Translations under genes and position numbers: made by a program
Notes under the pieces: generated by a model
Database searches by the model: none
What the model saw: the letters and a program-made list of their open reading frames with translations, nothing else
Told to the model about the DNA's origin: nothing
Shown: in pieces, positions 17,892-26,996 of the stretch
Layout: every line of letters begins with the position of its first letter
Position numbering within the stretch: position 1 is the first letter of the stretch
Source of the DNA: JAKVAV01 sp047632755
GTDB lineage: Bacteria; Bacteroidota; Bacteroidia; Flavobacteriales_D; Cryomorphaceae
Length of the DNA: 64,000 bases
Assembly (NCBI GenBank): GCA_047632755.1
Contig: JBLIDT010000014.1
Span: 1-64,000 of the forward strand
Reading direction: 5' to 3'

Positions 17892-17928
17892 ATCCCTGAG
17901 AGAATCTTAAAATGACGATATCAGGGAT
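17892..17928. repeat. Inverted repeat between divergent genes
   Basis: ATCCCTGA at 17892-17899 and TCAGGGAT at 17921-17928 form perfect 8-base arms around a 21-base loop. It lies between the divergent lipoprotein and M1 peptidase genes. It has no T-tract, so it could be an operator or a chance repeat. Confidence 0.35.
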
Positions 17929-18038
17929 AATCCGGTTCAGTAAACAGCACATCATTCCAATTAGCCTTAACTTGTATCCTGTTACTAACAAATTCGATTA
18001 GAACACTTTCCAATTGAACCTAATTAAAGCCTAAATCT

Positions 18039-19982
18039 ATGCGCTATTTATTGGTCGCACTTTACACGATTGTATCCTTACCCATTGTAGCTCAGCATGA
18101 TGTCAACACCTTTTGCAAGGATTTATCTCACATTGTGGAGATGGAGAAAAAGGGGAAGGGTCAACTGTTGAATTTCAAGACAAATGAAGCTACCCAGAAT
18201 TACGATTTGAAATACCACCGTATGGAGTGGACTGTGGATCCGGCTGAGAATTATATTTCTGGAGAAATCACTTCCTATTTCGTACCTACTGAAGATGAAT
18301 TTCAGCAGATCAACTTCGATTTTGCAGACAACATGACTATCGTCGAAGTTCGCTACGGCTCAGAATTACTGAACGCTCAGCAAGCGGATGACAACTTGAA
18401 AATCAACCTGCCGGAAATCGTTCCTATCGGTCAGCTCGATAGCATTTCTGTGAAATACCAAGGAGTTCCAAATTCTACAGGATTCGGCTCTTTCATTCAG
18501 GGGACGCACAACGATATTCCGATTTTGTGGACCCTGTCGGAACCTTATGGTGCAAAGGTTTGGTGGCCTTGTAAACAGGACCTAACGGATAAAATTGATT
18601 CGGTTGATATCATCGTCAAAACACCTGATGCCTATCGTGTTGGCTCAAATGGAAAACTAATCAGTGAAATACCGGAAGGTGACCTGATGGTTTATCATTG
18701 GAAACATCGCTATCCCATTACAGCCTATTTGGTAGCTATAGCTGTTACCAACTATGAGGTTTTTTCTGATTTCGTGGAGATTGATAACGGAGCCATTGAA
18801 GTGTTGAATTATGTTTTTCCAGAAGATCTATCACAAGCAGAAGATCAACTGGAGTCCACAATAGAAATAATGGAGCTTTTCAATGAGTTGTTTGAGATTT
18901 ATCCATTTGCCGATGAAAAATACGGACATGCCCAGTTTGGTTGGGGTGGCGGTATGGAGCATCAGACGATGAGTTTTATGGGAAGCTTTTCTTATGGCCT
19001 TCAAGCTCACGAATTAGCTCACCAGTGGTTTGGAGATAAAGTGACCTGTGGTTCTTGGGAGGATATTTGGCTCAATGAGGGATTTGCGACCTATCTAACT
19101 GGATTGACATCCGAATTTTTAGGGACCTCATCTGAGTGGTACGATTGGAAATTGAGCCAAATCAATAGCATCGTTAGTGTGCCTTACGGCTCGGTGTGGG
19201 TAGATGATACTACCAGTGTTGGTAGAATTTTTAGCAGCCGTCTCAGTTATAGCAAAGGAGCATATATGCTCCATATGCTTCGATGGAAATTGGGTGATGA
19301 AGATTTTTTTCAAGCCACTAGGAACTATCTCGATGATCCTGATCTCGCTTTTTCCTATGCGCGTACTATTGACTTAAAAGCTCATCTAGAATCGCAAAGT
19401 GGTCAGGATTTGACTGAGTATTTCGAAGGTTGGTTTTATGGTCAAGGCTATCCGAGCTATGACGTTGAATGGTATTTTTCGAATAACTCGTTGAATCTAC
19501 AAATCGAACAATCTACATCTCACAGTTCGGTTGATTTCTTTGAGATGCCTTTGCCCATTTACGTGACTGGACAAGGCCAAGACAGTATCATAAGACTTGA
19601 CCACAATTTCAGTGGACAATCGTTTGAGATAGACTTACCATTTGTTGTAGAGCAAGTACAGTTTGACCCTTCTTTGTGGATACTATCGGCAAATAATTCA
19701 GTTCAGGAAGTGACCGTCAACCATGTTCCCAATAGTCAGTATTCAAATGAGATCAGGCTGAGTCCAAATCCTGCAGAGGATCGATTGAAGATCGTTTTTT
19801 CTGATAAAGTACCAGAACCCGATAGAATTGAAGTGTATACTGAGTCGGGAATGCTCCTTGAGAGTCTTTCGAGAATCCCTTCAGATTATACTTTGATTTT
19901 GGGCGACTGGCCTGCCGGTGTTTATCATATTGCCTTTTATTGGCAAAACGAAAAAGTATCCAAAACGATAATTAAGAAATAG
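18039..19982 (+). CDS. M1 family aminopeptidase with T9SS sorting domain
   Basis: A secreted zinc aminopeptidase of 647 residues. A signal peptide (1-19) is followed by the M1 N-terminal beta domain. The exopeptidase motif GGMEH is at residues 304-308, the zinc motif HELAHQWFGD starts at 324, and the third ligand is Glu347 in LNEGFATYL. After the helical domain the protein ends in a type A sorting domain that begins IRLSPNPAEDRLKIVFS. It should therefore be delivered to the cell surface or medium by the type IX system and contribute to peptide scavenging. The ATG at 18039 gives the signal peptide directly. Confidence 0.92.
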   Translation: MRYLLVALYTIVSLPIVAQHDVNTFCKDLSHIVEMEKKGKGQLLNFKTNEATQNYDLKYHRMEWTVDPAENYISGEITSYFVPTEDEFQQINFDFADNMTIVEVRYGSELLNAQQADDNLKINLPEIVPIGQLDSISVKYQGVPNSTGFGSFIQGTHNDIPILWTLSEPYGAKVWWPCKQDLTDKIDSVDIIVKTPDAYRVGSNGKLISEIPEGDLMVYHWKHRYPITAYLVAIAVTNYEVFSDFVEIDNGAIEVLNYVFPEDLSQAEDQLESTIEIMELFNELFEIYPFADEKYGHAQFGWGGGMEHQTMSFMGSFSYGLQAHELAHQWFGDKVTCGSWEDIWLNEGFATYLTGLTSEFLGTSSEWYDWKLSQINSIVSVPYGSVWVDDTTSVGRIFSSRLSYSKGAYMLHMLRWKLGDEDFFQATRNYLDDPDLAFSYARTIDLKAHLESQSGQDLTEYFEGWFYGQGYPSYDVEWYFSNNSLNLQIEQSTSHSSVDFFEMPLPIYVTGQGQDSIIRLDHNFSGQSFEIDLPFVVEQVQFDPSLWILSANNSVQEVTVNHVPNSQYSNEIRLSPNPAEDRLKIVFSDKVPEPDRIEVYTESGMLLESLSRIPSDYTLILGDWPAGVYHIAFYWQNEKVSKTIIKK

Positions 19983-20076
19983 TCTTACCTGGTCATGGCG
20001 ACATAGACTGTGTTGGAATTCTCGGACGAGAAATCCTGATTAACCCCTTAGTTAAATGCCGAAAGGATAGAGTTTA

Positions 20077-21633
20077 CTATTTCCCGAGTCGATATACAAC
20101 ACCACCGATTATTGCTACTCCAAATGGCAGCGTTCTGATTTCCTCGTTTTCAAAAATCGGCGTCATCCAGCCTCGGTAACTCGGGTTGAGTCGCAGCGAC
20201 ATGCGTTCTGAAATTCCATATTCTACTCCAAAACCTGCTTGAAAGGCCAAGTACGTTCCTTCCACGGCTTCCACTTCGCCCACTTCAAATCCTGGTGCGT
20301 CGGGTTCAACTTCGAAACTAAAGTCCGATCTGATAATGTGATTCACGGAGATTCCACCACCTGCTGTGAACCGAAATGGGTAGGCATTGAACACGTATTC
20401 TAAAGTAATTGGAATAGCGAGGTAGGAAATCCTTCTTCTTGTCTCAAGCTGGATAGCCAGAGGTTCAAGATTTGGACTCGCCGTGGCGAAGTCTTCTCCA
20501 AGTGGATTTTCGGCAGTACTTGAATTGTAAGAGTTTGATCCAAACGAACTTTCAATGTTCCCGCCGAAATTGAATTCGGCAAGCTCTGTAAGCGTATTTG
20601 TTTCAATGCTAACATCTTCAAATTGCACCTCTATTCCGTAGGAGCCTTCATGAATCCATTGATTGTATTCAACGCCAATATTCAAGCGTAATGAGGGGCT
20701 CAGTTCTCGGCTCAGCTGCAAACCTGCTCCAGGAGTGATAAGCCCATTTTCGGCCTGATCGAGTTGATTCGGTATGGCTTCGCTTCCTTCGGCTTGAACC
20801 ACGATGCGACGGTGGGTGTAGTTGGCCATTCCGTAGACGAAGAGGAACCAGTCTTTCCTTGGTTCATTGAAGTAATCCACGTCTCTTTTTGTACCCATGA
20901 ACTCGGGATTCACCATTGAGTATGGGGTGATGCTCGAGAGCAATATCGGGTTAAAGGCCAATGATGAGTTGTCCAATGGAACCAGTGGATCCGCAGTGAA
21001 ATTGCCTTGGTAATTTGATCGAGCTTCAGGCTTCTCACTTGGCGATGAAGAGTTGTCTTTCGGGCTAGTTTCAGTCTTTCCAAATGCCGATTTTAGATTT
21101 GGCGTTAAAGCCAAACCAACCTTCGCGTCTTTTCCCTTTTTAGAATCCGATTTAATCGCAGTGCTTGGTGACTCACTTGTTGAAGCTAGATTATCTAATC
21201 TTGCAGAATTCGAAGTCTCAACGAAATCTTCCCCTTGCAGAGATTCACTTAGAATTGGATCGCTTTCTTGATTTTTGTCCGCCGAGCTGATCACAGCATC
21301 TCCTTCGTTCGTTTCCGAAATGCCCAGAGAGTTTTGGTCAGCGATTTCGGTAGATCCCTTCGCAGTTTCGGAAACTGATTCTCTGCTCTCCGTTTTGATT
21401 TTCTCCTCGAGCTCTGCCACGCGAGAATCCATCTCATAGAGTCGGTAACCTAAAAAGGCCGCTCCACCAATCGAAATAAACAGCAATAGCAATAGGAGAT
21501 AACGCTTATTCCAAACGAATCCACCTGCGGGCGTTTGCGAGGCGATGCCTTCCCATACTGCGGGTGGCGGCTCCTCGGTATGACCCGCGAGCTGTTCTTG
21601 AAAGTATTTGTCTAAATTATTCTCTTCCATCAC
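20077..21633 (-). CDS. Putative dual-membrane-spanning anti-sigma factor (cytoplasmic motif, TM helix, OM beta-barrel)
   Basis: A 518-residue protein with an unusual order of parts. Residues 1-42 are cytoplasmic in character and contain EEPPPAVWEGIASQTP. A membrane helix lies at 44-64 (YLLLLLLFISIGGAAFLGY), followed by a short coiled coil and about 170 residues of Ser/Glu/Lys-rich linker. From about 255 to the end is an outer-membrane beta-barrel with alternating strands, ending VVYRLGK. It overlaps the upstream ECF sigma gene by 4 bp (ATGA). Trans-envelope anti-sigma factors with this plan (Dma) have been described in Bacteroides. The role here is inferred from architecture and position. The same PPxxxWExIxxQ motif recurs in the protein at 52147. 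Confidence 0.75.
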   Translation of the reverse strand: MMEENNLDKYFQEQLAGHTEEPPPAVWEGIASQTPAGGFVWNKRYLLLLLLFISIGGAAFLGYRLYEMDSRVAELEEKIKTESRESVSETAKGSTEIADQNSLGISETNEGDAVISSADKNQESDPILSESLQGEDFVETSNSARLDNLASTSESPSTAIKSDSKKGKDAKVGLALTPNLKSAFGKTETSPKDNSSSPSEKPEARSNYQGNFTADPLVPLDNSSLAFNPILLSSITPYSMVNPEFMGTKRDVDYFNEPRKDWFLFVYGMANYTHRRIVVQAEGSEAIPNQLDQAENGLITPGAGLQLSRELSPSLRLNIGVEYNQWIHEGSYGIEVQFEDVSIETNTLTELAEFNFGGNIESSFGSNSYNSSTAENPLGEDFATASPNLEPLAIQLETRRRISYLAIPITLEYVFNAYPFRFTAGGGISVNHIIRSDFSFEVEPDAPGFEVGEVEAVEGTYLAFQAGFGVEYGISERMSLRLNPSYRGWMTPIFENEEIRTLPFGVAIIGGVVYRLGK

Positions 21634-22169
21634 CTATCAATTTCAAAGATCAAGGCTATTTTTTCTTTCAGCATGGCTCTAGCCCTGGTGAGCCTCACCT
21701 TGCTGTTGCTCTCACTGATCTGTAGCTTCTCAGCCACTTCTCGATGAGAGTATCCTTCCAATGCCACCAAGTTGAACACCAATCGAAAGTCTTCGGGTAG
21801 ACTCTGAATCACGGCGGTTAAGTCTTTTGCATTCATTTCGGTCGATGGGTTGGTATGAGTCACCGAATCCCATGACATTAATTCCTGTCCATGACTCTGC
21901 GGACGACGGGATTTCTTGCGAATATGTTCTAGTGCAGTATTGACCATAACTTTTCGAATCCAAGCACCTAGAGGCGCATCGGGTTTATACTGGTTCAAAT
22001 CGCGGTACACTTTCAGAAACCCTTCTTGGAGAATATCCTCGGCCTCTTCACGAGAAGAGGAATAACGCAGGCACAAGGCGAACATTACACCCTTGTGGGT
22101 ATCGTAGATCGCCCGCTGGGCTTTCTTTTTGCCTTTGAGGCAAGCCTTTATGAGCTGCGTTTCATTCAG
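21630..22169 (-). CDS. ECF-type RNA polymerase sigma factor
   Basis: A sigma-70 family ECF factor of about 179 residues. Region 2 contains FALCLRYSSSREEAEDILQE and FLKVYRDLNQY, then PLGAWIRKVMVNTALEHIRK. Region 4 has FNLVALEGYSHREVAEKLQI with SESNSKVRLTRARAML as recognition helix. The first ATG is at 22085, but the frame continues upstream with LNETQLIKACLKGKKKAQRA, which matches the N-terminus of the paralogue at 51558. An in-frame TAG at 22173-22175 leaves only CTG (22169) or ATC as possible starts for the full helix. I give the CTG start with reservation. The downstream gene is the presumed anti-sigma factor. Confidence 0.85.
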   Translation of the reverse strand: MNETQLIKACLKGKKKAQRAIYDTHKGVMFALCLRYSSSREEAEDILQEGFLKVYRDLNQYKPDAPLGAWIRKVMVNTALEHIRKKSRRPQSHGQELMSWDSVTHTNPSTEMNAKDLTAVIQSLPEDFRLVFNLVALEGYSHREVAEKLQISESNSKVRLTRARAMLKEKIALIFEIDR

Positions 22170-22380
22170 GATCTAGAGGGTTGCTTCTGATGGCACCTAT
22201 TATCTGTCTATATAGTCCATTATCTTCGTTTCACTTGTTTTAAAAACAGTCATTGACTAAAGTCAACTCCTTAATTTTCAAACTACGTGTGCCTTGCTAA
22301 TGAACTCTCTAGCTCAGCCAATCTATTAAACGAATAGACGTTAACCAAAGTAAGAGTGCCAGGAAATCAGAATCGTTACA

Positions 22381-23733
22381 CTAAGGACGTGTTTTTTCCA
22401 ATTTCGCTGCCAGGCGATTGAGCAACGTTCGAAAACGAACGGAAAGTAGGATGGCCGAAAGGGTCAATCCGCCTGCTAAGGCGTACCAAATACCCATAGC
22501 GCCCAAAGAGGTATGAAGGGAAAGTAAGTAGGCCGCAGGCAGCACGAGCAACCAATAGACACCGAAAGTAATCCAAGTGGGCACCTTCACATCTGTAAGG
22601 CCGCGCAGTGCGCCGAGTGCCACGGATTGAATGCCGTCAGAGAGCTGAAATACTACAGCCACGATCAGCATTTTCGAAGCGAGGGCGAGCACCGCAGGAT
22701 CGTCAGAATAGAATCCAGCCAGCTCATTGCGAAAGATGAAAATGAGGATTCCTGCAACAAGCATGAAGTATGCTCCCATTTTGAAAATAGTCGTTCCTGC
22801 TCTTCTGAGGTTTAGCGAATCGCCCATTCCCGCCTGGTTGCCAATGCGCACCGTAGCAGCAGCTCCGAGACCCGTTACTGCCATATAGCTTATACTAGCA
22901 ATGTTGATGGCGACTTGGTGAGCCGCCAAAGCAGTAGCGCTGATCATTCCCGCGAAGATTGCCGCAAGGGCAAAAGCACTGACTTCGAAGATGTATTGCA
23001 AGCCCATGGGTACGCCAAGCTGGATTAGCTTTCGGGCTATCTTTTTTCGAAAGGTGAAGCCAGCTAGTCGGATTCCGTTGGCTCTAAATTTTTTGCTTTT
23101 CAAAACATACCAACCCATCCAGAAGACCATCAGAACTCTCGCGATCAGCGTGGCCCATCCAGCTCCGTTTAATCCCATTTCAGGGAAACCGAACTTCCCG
23201 TAAATGAGGAGGTAATTAAGTACGACGTTGATGAGGTTCGAAACGATGATCACCTTCATTGCTTCCTTCGTGTCAGAGAGCCCTTCGGCAAATTGCTTGA
23301 AGGTTTGGAAGAGCATCAGCGGAACGATGGTCGACCCGATAATCATGAGGTAAGGCAGGGCAAGTGGGAGCACGCCTTCGTCTTGTTTCAAGAATTGTAA
23401 AAGCGGCAGGACAGAAAGCAATCCCCCGAAGAGAATAAGTCCCACCAAGAAGTTTACCCGCATGGAGTGGCGCAGGAGCGTACCCTGAAGATTGGTTCTT
23501 TTCTTACCCGCTGATTGCGCTACGAGTGGCGTAATGCCAAAGGTCATCCCAATCCCAAAAACCATGAATATGATGTAAATGCTATTGCCCAATGCGACCG
23601 CAGCCAAAGGCAACGTTCCCAACTGACCCACCATAATGCTGTCCGCCACGGAGACCATGATCTGGCCGAGTTGGCCGATCATCACGGGCAAGGCGATGCG
23701 CAAATTGAGGCGGTAGTGTTCTGTGATAGTCAT
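22381..23733 (-). CDS. MATE family efflux transporter
   Basis: An inner-membrane multidrug/toxin antiporter of 450 residues with twelve predicted helices in two related halves. Each half starts with the typical pattern: LPVMIGQLGQIMVSVADSIMVGQLGTLPLAAVALGN, here read in two pieces, and LGVPMGLQYIFEVSAFALAA. The C-terminal half has ALGALRGLTDVKVP. The driving ion (H+ or Na+) and substrates are unknown. The gene stands alone. TACTTTCG, a one-mismatch -7 box, lies eight bases upstream of the ATG. Confidence 0.92.
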   Translation of the reverse strand: MTITEHYRLNLRIALPVMIGQLGQIMVSVADSIMVGQLGTLPLAAVALGNSIYIIFMVFGIGMTFGITPLVAQSAGKKRTNLQGTLLRHSMRVNFLVGLILFGGLLSVLPLLQFLKQDEGVLPLALPYLMIIGSTIVPLMLFQTFKQFAEGLSDTKEAMKVIIVSNLINVVLNYLLIYGKFGFPEMGLNGAGWATLIARVLMVFWMGWYVLKSKKFRANGIRLAGFTFRKKIARKLIQLGVPMGLQYIFEVSAFALAAIFAGMISATALAAHQVAINIASISYMAVTGLGAAATVRIGNQAGMGDSLNLRRAGTTIFKMGAYFMLVAGILIFIFRNELAGFYSDDPAVLALASKMLIVAVVFQLSDGIQSVALGALRGLTDVKVPTWITFGVYWLLVLPAAYLLSLHTSLGAMGIWYALAGGLTLSAILLSVRFRTLLNRLAAKLEKTRP

Positions 23734-23794
23734 TGGAGGTGCGAAAGTACTGCCTTTGTTTAAGAAGCCACAGTGAAAAATTCGTCTTTAATAC

Positions 23795-23826
23795 AAAAAA
23801 CCCCTTCCACAAATGTGAAAGGGGTT
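23795..23826 (-). terminator. Rho-independent terminator after the M16 peptidase gene
   Basis: On the minus strand AACCCCTT and AAGGGGTT form an 8-bp stem, extended by CAC/GTG around a short loop, followed by TTTTTT. It lies 22 bp after the stop of the gene at 23848-26808. Confidence 0.85.
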
Positions 23827-23847
23827 CCTTCTTCTAATCGGTTGGCT

Positions 23848-26808
23848 TTAGTTCTTCACCAAAACTTCTGATTTGTCTTTTTCGGGGTAACCGAAGAGTT
23901 CTTCTAAAGTGAGTTCCTCAAGTGTTCCGAGTTCTTCTAAAACTTCTTGGTTTACCAATTCTTTGTTACCAATCACGCTGAACGTGTAGGGCTTGCCTTT
24001 GATGTTGGTGTCAAAGAAAGCTTGCAAGTCTTCAAAGCTCATTGTTTGAAGTTTGTCATACACTTTCTCGCTCATGTCGTAGTCAAGTCCTCTCTTCTGA
24101 GCGGTCATGTAGCTCCAGAAAATCGACTCGCGAGATGTACGGTTCGTTTCGATTTGCTTCATGGCTGCATCGCGGGCAGACTCGAATTGAAGATCGGCGC
24201 GAGGCATATCGTTCATCAAAGTCATCATGGCGTTGGTTGCCTCGGGAAGCTTATCCACTTGAGCACCGATGTAAGCGCGCACATAGTGGCTTTCGTCTTT
24301 TTCAGAAGGCATCGTGAAGTAGCTGTAAGCCGAGTAGGCCAAAGCTTTCGATTCGCGAATTTCTTGGAAGACGATCGATGACAATCCGCTACCAAAGTAC
24401 TGGTTAAAGAGATTTACCTCTGGAGCCAATTCAACGTCGAACTTAGGGCCTTTAGCCGTCATCAAGAGTTCGCTCTGAACCATATCGTAGTCTACGAAGT
24501 AAACTTTGTTGTCGTCAATTGGAATCTCAGCATAAACCTTAGGAGCAGGAATTTCCTTCATTTCAGTGGGAACAACGTGGTACTCGCCAATAGTAGCCAT
24601 TGCCTCTTTGTAGTCTTGTGGACCGTAGTAGAACATTTTGTGCTTGTAAGAAGTGATCTCTTTCAAACGGTTCACCAACTCTTCTGGCTTGATGTTTCTC
24701 AACTCCTCTTCAGACATGATGTTCTTAAGCGGATTGTCAGAACCATACTGAGCGTAAGAGCTCATTGCGTTAAAGAGAATCTGTCCTTTGTTTTTCATTG
24801 CATCCTGACGCTCTTTGAGCATTCCTTCAATCATGTCGTTCATGGCTTGCTCGTCTGGCTCAACATTCGCCAATACTTTTTCGAAAAGCTGAACGCCTTC
24901 TTCTAGAGACTCATTGAGTCCGCTAAGTACAACGTAAGATCGATCACGTGAACTAAACACGTCAAAGCTCAAACCGAGTTTGAAAAGCTCTTTGCGAAGC
25001 TCCTCAGCCGTCATGTCTGAAGTTCCAAGGTAAGGAAGGTACTCAACTGCCAACGGAAGAAGTTGGTCGTTATCCGTTCCCATATCCAAGATGTAGTAAA
25101 GACTGAAAAGGTCGTTGTTCTCGTTTTTGATGTTGTAAAACTCAACACCATTGTTGAAAGCATCCTTTGTGATCGCCTCGTCGTAGTTTACGAATACAGG
25201 ATCGATTCTTCCAGACTCAACACTATCCCATGTCAGGTAGAAGTCAGACTGCGTCTCGCGGTCGATATCAACAGGAGTGATTTTAGGCTTATCCACTTTC
25301 GTGGCATTGTTTTCACCCGCGCGCTTGTTCACTTGCACGTAGTTCTCGCCAAACCATTCATTGGCGAAAGCCATGATATCTTCTTTGGTAAGCTTGGCCA
25401 TATTGTCGTATTGACCCACTACATCATTCCACTTTTCGTCGTAGACAAATGCGTCAACCATCTTACCAGCGCGGCTCCAGTTGCTCTCAGACTGCTTGAG
25501 CTCGCTGAGTTTCATGTCATTTACAACGGCTTCCACCATCCAATCATCAAAATCTCCGTTTTTGATCATTTCTACTTGACCTCGGAGCAAGTCTGCTACC
25601 TCATTCAAGTCCTGACCCTCACGTGGATTTCCGTTAAGCATCAGCATACTGTAGTCTTTCAAGACGGTAGGCGAGCTGTATGCACGAAGTACTTTTTGCT
25701 TTTGTACCAAATTGAGGTCGATCAAACCAGCTTGGCCGTTGGAAAGAATTCCGTCCATTACCAAAAGCTTCATCGCTTCGGGAGTTCCAGCGCCTGGCAG
25801 TCGGTAACCAATGTTTACAAACTCCGCTTGAACACCTGTGATGTCTTTCACGATCGGTTCAGCGATAGGAGCTTCTTGAGCGACGGTAAATTCAGGAACA
25901 ACCCCTTTTTCGTAGTCTCCGAAGTATTTTTCGATTAGCTCAACCGTTTCGTCAGGATTGATGTCACCTGAAAGAACGATAGCCATGTTGTTTGGCAAGT
26001 AGCGTTCTTTGAAGTAGGCGTGAATCTTCTCCATGGAAGGATTCTTCAAGTGGTCGCTTGTTCCGATAGTCGTTTGAGTTCCGTACTGGTGCTCTTTGAA
26101 CATCTCGCCCATCATCATATAGTATGCCTGACGGTAGTCGCTGTCTTGTGTTCTGTTGTACTCCTCATACACCGCTTCCAGCTCAGTGTGGAAGAGACGA
26201 AGAACCAATTCTCTGAAACGCTCAGACTCGAGTTGAGCCCATTTTTCCAATTCATTGGCAGGTACATCGTTGATATAAACTGTTTGCTCGTACCAAGTGT
26301 AAGCGTTGGTTCCTTGAGCTCCCAGTGAACCGATCATTTTGTCGTATTCATTGGCGATGGCCAATTTTGCTGCTTCACCTGAAATACTGTCGATCTGGCC
26401 GTAGATGGCTGTTCTTTCTGCAGCATCAGTGGTGTTTCTGTGCGCTTCGTAAAGGTCAGAAATCTGAGCGAGAAGTTCTTTTTCACTTTCCCAATCCTTG
26501 GTTCCGTACTCAGAAGTACCTTTGAAAAGCATGTGCTCTAAGTAGTGAGCGAGTCCCGTCGCGTCGGCAGGGTCTTGCTTGCTTCCTGTGCGCACGGCAA
26601 TTTGGGTTACTACGCGTGGCTCATCTTTGTTTACGGACATGTAAACCTTGAGGCCATTGTCCAACGTGTAGATCATAGCACCGAGCGGGTCGCCTTCTAC
26701 AGTTTCATAAGTGTACTTGCTGTTTTCGGCGTCATTTCCTCCTTCTTGCATACAAGAAACTAGGAAGAGAACGGGCAGAAGCCAAAGCAATTTGTGCAGA
26801 TTCTTCAT
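23848..26808 (-). CDS. M16 family (insulinase-like) zinc metallopeptidase lipoprotein
   Basis: A 986-residue double-unit M16 peptidase. The N-terminus is a lipoprotein signal with lipobox LVSC (Cys19). The inverted zinc motif HYLEH is at residues 88-92 in TGLAHYLEHMLFKGT, with the distal glutamate in ELEAVYEEYNR. The second half is the catalytically inactive partner unit (SGLSSIVFQEIRESKALAYS). Such proteins resemble pitrilysin-like periplasmic or outer-membrane peptidases that degrade peptides. The gene is single, with its own terminator and a 188-bp divergent spacer to a T9SS gene. Confidence 0.93.
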   Translation of the reverse strand: MKNLHKLLWLLPVLFLVSCMQEGGNDAENSKYTYETVEGDPLGAMIYTLDNGLKVYMSVNKDEPRVVTQIAVRTGSKQDPADATGLAHYLEHMLFKGTSEYGTKDWESEKELLAQISDLYEAHRNTTDAAERTAIYGQIDSISGEAAKLAIANEYDKMIGSLGAQGTNAYTWYEQTVYINDVPANELEKWAQLESERFRELVLRLFHTELEAVYEEYNRTQDSDYRQAYYMMMGEMFKEHQYGTQTTIGTSDHLKNPSMEKIHAYFKERYLPNNMAIVLSGDINPDETVELIEKYFGDYEKGVVPEFTVAQEAPIAEPIVKDITGVQAEFVNIGYRLPGAGTPEAMKLLVMDGILSNGQAGLIDLNLVQKQKVLRAYSSPTVLKDYSMLMLNGNPREGQDLNEVADLLRGQVEMIKNGDFDDWMVEAVVNDMKLSELKQSESNWSRAGKMVDAFVYDEKWNDVVGQYDNMAKLTKEDIMAFANEWFGENYVQVNKRAGENNATKVDKPKITPVDIDRETQSDFYLTWDSVESGRIDPVFVNYDEAITKDAFNNGVEFYNIKNENNDLFSLYYILDMGTDNDQLLPLAVEYLPYLGTSDMTAEELRKELFKLGLSFDVFSSRDRSYVVLSGLNESLEEGVQLFEKVLANVEPDEQAMNDMIEGMLKERQDAMKNKGQILFNAMSSYAQYGSDNPLKNIMSEEELRNIKPEELVNRLKEITSYKHKMFYYGPQDYKEAMATIGEYHVVPTEMKEIPAPKVYAEIPIDDNKVYFVDYDMVQSELLMTAKGPKFDVELAPEVNLFNQYFGSGLSSIVFQEIRESKALAYSAYSYFTMPSEKDESHYVRAYIGAQVDKLPEATNAMMTLMNDMPRADLQFESARDAAMKQIETNRTSRESIFWSYMTAQKRGLDYDMSEKVYDKLQTMSFEDLQAFFDTNIKGKPYTFSVIGNKELVNQEVLEELGTLEELTLEELFGYPEKDKSEVLVKN

Positions 26809-26996
26809 GGTTTTACTTTAATTTTCGTAAATGGATTTGACGCGCGAAGCTAACTGTTATCCATGAAATCGTATCGTTCAGGATATTAATATTCGTTAAA
26901 GGCCATTCAGGAATGCAGGGATGGCAATTTCTTGGTATTGCCATTTGAAGAGAAAACGACATGTTTAAAGAATAAACTAACTAAAACCAGATCCTT

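Noticed and set aside
25063..25938. 291-codon open frame on the plus strand
   Set aside because: It lies wholly antisense to the M16 peptidase gene, whose zinc motif and length are secure, and its translation shows no family pattern. It is a shadow frame.
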